From Impatiens glandulifera (taxonomy: Eukaryota > Streptophyta > Magnoliopsida > Ericales > Balsaminaceae): DNA of 64,000 nucleotides. The position numbers and the translations under genes were made by a program. Shown one piece after another: positions 60,331 to 64,000 of the stretch (position 1 is the stretch's first letter; each line of letters opens with the position of its first letter). The stretch covers positions 24,285,710-24,349,709 of the forward strand of contig NC_061863.1 of the NCBI RefSeq assembly GCF_907164915.1. Direction: 5' to 3'. The notes below the pieces were generated by a model. It made no database searches, was not told the DNA's origin, and worked only from the letters and a program-made list of their open reading frames with translations.

Positions 60331-60340
60331 TGTGGGGGAT
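60331..60340 (+). other. Polypurine tract of the LTR retrotransposon
   Basis: TGTGGGGGAT immediately before TGTTGG of the 3' LTR, the expected plus-strand primer site. Confidence 0.8.
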
Positions 60341-61187
60341 TGTTGGAATTTTTAAACTAATTCTATAAATTTCATTAATGAATGGAAATTAGAATGTGGG
60401 TAATATAATAAAATCAAATTCACATGAAATTCAAACGTGAATTAAAGGGTGAAATTTGATCCAAATGTATAATTTAAATCAATTAATTTAAATTAATTGA
60501 TCTAAAATGCCTTGATGACCAATTAACAAAATGTTGTTAATTTGTAGTGTAAATTACATGAGTTTGTTATTATTATTATTATTTGTTATGATAATTAATA
60601 TTATTATTAACAAATTGGAAAACCATGTAACGTTAGTATTGAATTGTAAATGCCTTAATTGTTTTGGAAAACAATTACTCTATAATGAAGAGAAAAACGT
60701 TAAGGTAATGAAGAGGCAAACAATGTCAACCGTTGGATCAAATGATGATTTTATTTAATGGTTTAACTTTTCAACAATATATACCCATTCATTATTCATT
60801 TTACAAAACACTTCATCCTTAATTTTTCTCACTCTAGAATTCCAAAAGCCCTCTTCTTATTTTGTGAGTGTTCTTCGAGTTCTTCGCTCGATATTTTCCG
60901 TTAAAACCCGGTGATAGTTCAGGTACACTGATCAAGCTCGACGAGTAGTGATTTCAGTGCAGAATCACTATTGGATTCGCTGTACCCTGGGAGACAGCCA
61001 TCTACGATAAGCTTCAGCACAAACGGGAGATGGTGGAACTGTTTTAAGGGAAATGTGTCAAGAACATGCCTCGAATCAACATCTTAATCGGTGATTTCGT
61101 TCTTTGTATATCTTATTTTATTTGTATTTATTTGTAACATCGTATGTATATATATTTTTATGTTATTTCAAGACAATATATCTAACA
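60341..61187 (+). repeat. 3' LTR
   Basis: Same length as the 5' LTR. Differences cluster in the second half (for example GATAAGCTTC for GATAAGCTCC, and GTGTCAAGAA for GTGCCAAGCA). Confidence 0.95.
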
Positions 61188-61545
61188 GATAGTCTACTGA
61201 TGGCAACTCTACTTTTAGCGCATCTTCAGATGATGACAACTCTACTAATGGCACATCTTCAGCTGATATCAACTCTACGGTTAGCGCATCTTCAGCTAAT
61301 GTGAACTCTGTTGTTAGCGCTTCTTCAGTTGATATCAACTCTGCTGTTAGCGTTTCTTCAGTTGATGTCAACTCTATTGTTAGCGCGTCTTCAACTGATA
61401 TCAACTCTATTGTTATCGCATCTTCAGCTGATGTCAACTAGGTTGTTAGCGCATCTTCAGCTGATATCAACTCTACTGTTAGCGCATTTTCAGCTGATGG
61501 TAACTATGTTGATGGCGCATCTTTAGCTGATAGCGAGTATTCAGT
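61188..61545 (+). repeat. 33-bp minisatellite (B)
   Basis: Counterpart of 37310-37650; unit number and phase are similar and one unit carries a stop on the plus strand (GTCAACTAGG near 61435). Confidence 0.9.
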
Positions 61546-62353
61546 TTTACCTACACACTAAAACATTGCCTAGTTTTATTTATTCATCAAAGCCATGTTT
61601 GTTCATTTTAATTATCCTAAGTTGATTTTAATCAATTAAAGCGTTTTTCATAATTTAACTTAATTTAACGATTTCCCTTTTAACTTAATTTAACAATTTG
61701 TCCCTTTTTGATTTAGCAATTTCCTTTTTAAATTAATTTAACAAAAGAAGAACCACTTTCAATTATAGAAACTAGCACTCAACGTGACATTACTTTTTAA
61801 GAATAGTGAGAGCGATTTAATCGTATATTTATCATGTTTATAAAAACTAAAGTATTTACTAGTATTTGTGGTTTTGTTGAAAAAGAATAACTATATGAAA
61901 ACCTTTTAGATACTATTAATTAGGAGTTTATAATTTTATAAGATTCTATCTAATACATTAATTATAATGTTTTCATAATATAATATTAATGGAATAAGCG
62001 GTGTACACGATAATATGTGATGTGTATAATGATACTATGGTTTAACTTTGTTAAAATAAATGTATAATTTATGTAAATATAAGAATGCCCATGTATAGAG
62101 TTGTAATTTATAATATATATTCATAGATGTGTTAAAATAAGTTTAAACATAACTTTAGTCTAAAATTAATATAAAAGTATTATTAAGATACATAGATTGA
62201 TATATAGATAAAGAAATAGAAACTATCATTTACTTTATTCATCAATTAATAAAATGGGAGATGACCCTAACGTGTCCTTTTTGCTGTTAATTCATTTTTC
62301 TTATTTTCTCTTACTCTTTATCTCAAATCCTCAATATTTTGTTTTCTTGATAA

Positions 62354-63480
62354 TGGTATCAGAGAGACAAGAGCCAAGTTTTGACTCTAGCAAAAGACAA
62401 AAACAAATGAAATGAAGAATCTATTAGAGACGAAGAAATAATTCAAGGGAATATCAAACAAAATCTGGAAATTCTTCGTTAGAGAAATCGCTGATTGAAG
62501 TCAAAGAAAGATGTCACAATTGGCGGACGATCCTCTATACGTATATGCATATGACAATCCTGGTATGCCCACGAAAATCCTGGTATGTCCATTGTCACTA
62601 AACTATTCAATGAAAATAACTATATAAGTTGGAGTCGAAGTGTGCATATTGCACTCACGGCTAAGTCCAAACAGGGGTTTATAGACTTATCAATTCCTTA
62701 CCTAAAAATAATGATGCTCAAGTTTGTTGGCTTAAAGCGGATTCACTCGTTAGATCTTGGGTCTTGAATTCTTTGATTGCTGAAGAGAAATAAAAAATTT
62801 ATGCACATTGAGACTACAATGGAACTATGGGAAGGAATCAAGAAACCTTATCAAGTCAAGATCGAGCAATCATCCTTCCAACTTCATAAAGAGATTAATT
62901 CGATGAAGTAGATACCATGAATTAGTGAACCTTATTATTCCAAGTTGAATCAATTATATGATGACTTTAGAGCACTAAACACACTATCATGATGTGAATG
63001 TAAGATTATGATTAATAAGTGCTGTAAAATTTCAAAAGAAGTTGAATAATCTGAAGTTAAGAAGAGATTGAGTCAAGTTCTTAACAAATTTAAATTCTTA
63101 TGACTTTGTGAGGAGTCAAATTCTTGTGGTCCAAAATCTAAGGGAAATTAGTGATGTTAGAGAGGTTATTATAGAATATTTTGCAATGGCGTTCAATTGG
63201 GACAGAAAATAAAACCTCTAAACGGAACCTCAAAAGGAAACTTCTACTACAATTTTTGTCAAGGAATTGACATTTGTAGGAGGGATGTTTCAAAATTATT
63301 AGGTAACCTAACTAATAGAAAGAGAAGAAAGATGGAAAGAATATGAAAAACGAGATTAACATGGTAAGTATTTCGATGATATCAGAACAATAATAGCTCT
63401 GAGTAAGAATTTTATGAAGAAGTCATCTCTACGTTGAATGCTCAAATGAAGCAGAATAGCTCAATACTTTGTACTTTCCT
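62354..63480 (+). pseudogene. Copia primer-binding site and gag remnant (B)
   Basis: TGGTATCAGAG then decayed gag. MSIVTKLFNENNYISWSRSV followed by ALTAKSKQGFIDL at 62585-62700 is better preserved than in copy A, where base changes break it. The remainder is stopped repeatedly. Confidence 0.75.
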
Positions 63481-64000
63481 CCCTTTTCCCTGAATTTGGA
63501 CTTGCCATTTGGGCTTGGCCAGGTATTTTGGGCTGGGTTTGGCCTGCCCAACAAAATAAGGTCATTAGTATTGTTTTCTTTATACGTATTTTTTTTATTT
63601 CTTCTTTTATTATTATTTTTTTATATTTAATAATAATTATTTTTAATTTTTTTTAATAATAATAATAGTCATATTTTATAATGATGTAATATTATTATAT
63701 TTATTTATTTCTAGAAATTAATTTTATTTAATTTGTGAGGTATCTTTAATAATTAATTTGTCATCGGACCACATGACTTAATTTTAAATAAACTATTAAT
63801 TTGTATAAAAATATTTTAAAAAATTTTTTATTAACAAAATTATAATTTAAAAATAAAAAATTAGCAAAAACTATTTTTTTTTCTTATAAAACTTTTATAA
63901 TTGATTTGCTGTTTTATTCATTTTTTTACTTAGTTGACTCGTTTTTATTATTTTTTTATTATTTTAAGATTACATGTCATTATTGATATAATAAATATAT
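63481..64000. other. AT-rich end of copy B
   Basis: Collinear with 39580-39840 and then 40397-40665, showing the empty site of the plastid insert at about 63749-63753. Nothing coding. Confidence 0.8.

Larger units (their letters stand above)
55169..61187 (+). mobile_element. Complete non-autonomous LTR retrotransposon (LARD-like, Copia-derived)
   Basis: Both LTRs are 847 bp (55169-56015 and 60341-61187), begin TGTTGGAATT and end ATCTAACA. A perfect 5-bp target duplication GATAG flanks it (55164-55168 and 61188-61192). A polypurine tract TGTGGGGGAT precedes the 3' LTR. By eye the LTRs differ at about nine positions, mostly transitions, or roughly 1 percent, so the insertion is recent. The 4.3-kb interior has no open gag or pol; a degenerate Copia RNase H tail shows ancestry. 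No TGGTATCAGAG primer-binding site follows the 5' LTR (it reads ATCTTAAAACAG). It must depend on proteins supplied elsewhere. Absent from copy A. Confidence 0.95.
42453..64000 (+). repeat. Copy B of the tandem duplication (cut by the window end)
   Basis: Collinear with 24263-40665. Private differences are a 6,019-bp LTR retrotransposon at 55169, absence of the plastid insert found at 39841 in A, a single instead of a double 128-bp unit near 49670, and different AT-tract lengths. A's last 1.8 kb (40665-42452) would lie beyond the window. Confidence 0.95.

Overview
This is AT-rich plant nuclear DNA, almost entirely layered transposable elements. I see no intact host gene, no tRNA or rRNA gene of its own, no CRISPR array and no operon. 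The host is a eudicot. The accessory ORFs after the first Copia pol resemble the 'putative plant transposon protein' family that I recall as abundant in Lamiales such as Dorcoceras, so an asterid/Lamiales host is my inference.

Layout. 1-980: broken HSP70 fragment abutting a solo LTR (minus). 1060-11237: 5'-truncated, decayed SIRE-type Copia element (plus). It has a deleted pol, three diverged accessory ORF cassettes each with its own TATA box and pyrimidine-rich leader, and a long 3' LTR. 11238-13440: decayed caulimovirid-like (endogenous pararetrovirus) segment (minus). 13440-16340: foldback MITEs, pyrimidine repeats and a Helitron with stacked 5' ends. 16352-17689: a Pack-MULE-like element with 10-bp target duplications carrying a broken leucine-rich-repeat extensin (LRX) fragment. 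18246-27497: an L1-type LINE inserted inside an older 5'-truncated LINE (both minus).

24263-64000 is dominated by one large direct tandem duplication of 18,190 bp. Copy A is 24263-42452; copy B starts at 42453 and runs past the window end. Both copies share the LINE 5' half, foldback elements, hAT MITEs with 8-bp target duplications, a 1.6-kb hAT with a transposase remnant, Copia remnants and 48-bp/33-bp minisatellites. They differ by large private events. Copy B alone carries a 6,019-bp LTR retrotransposon (55169-61187; LTRs of equal length, perfect GATAG target duplication) with a tRNA-derived SINE and degenerate RNase H. Copy A alone carries a mosaic plastid-DNA insert (39841-40396) and a 128-bp tandem duplication.

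The nesting gives a relative order: old local duplication; LINE in LINE, hAT and MITE insertions; 18-kb tandem duplication (or two haplotypes assembled in tandem); then the private insertions. Only one accessory ORF (4800-5549) is intact, so the window is best read as an insertion record rather than a pathway.
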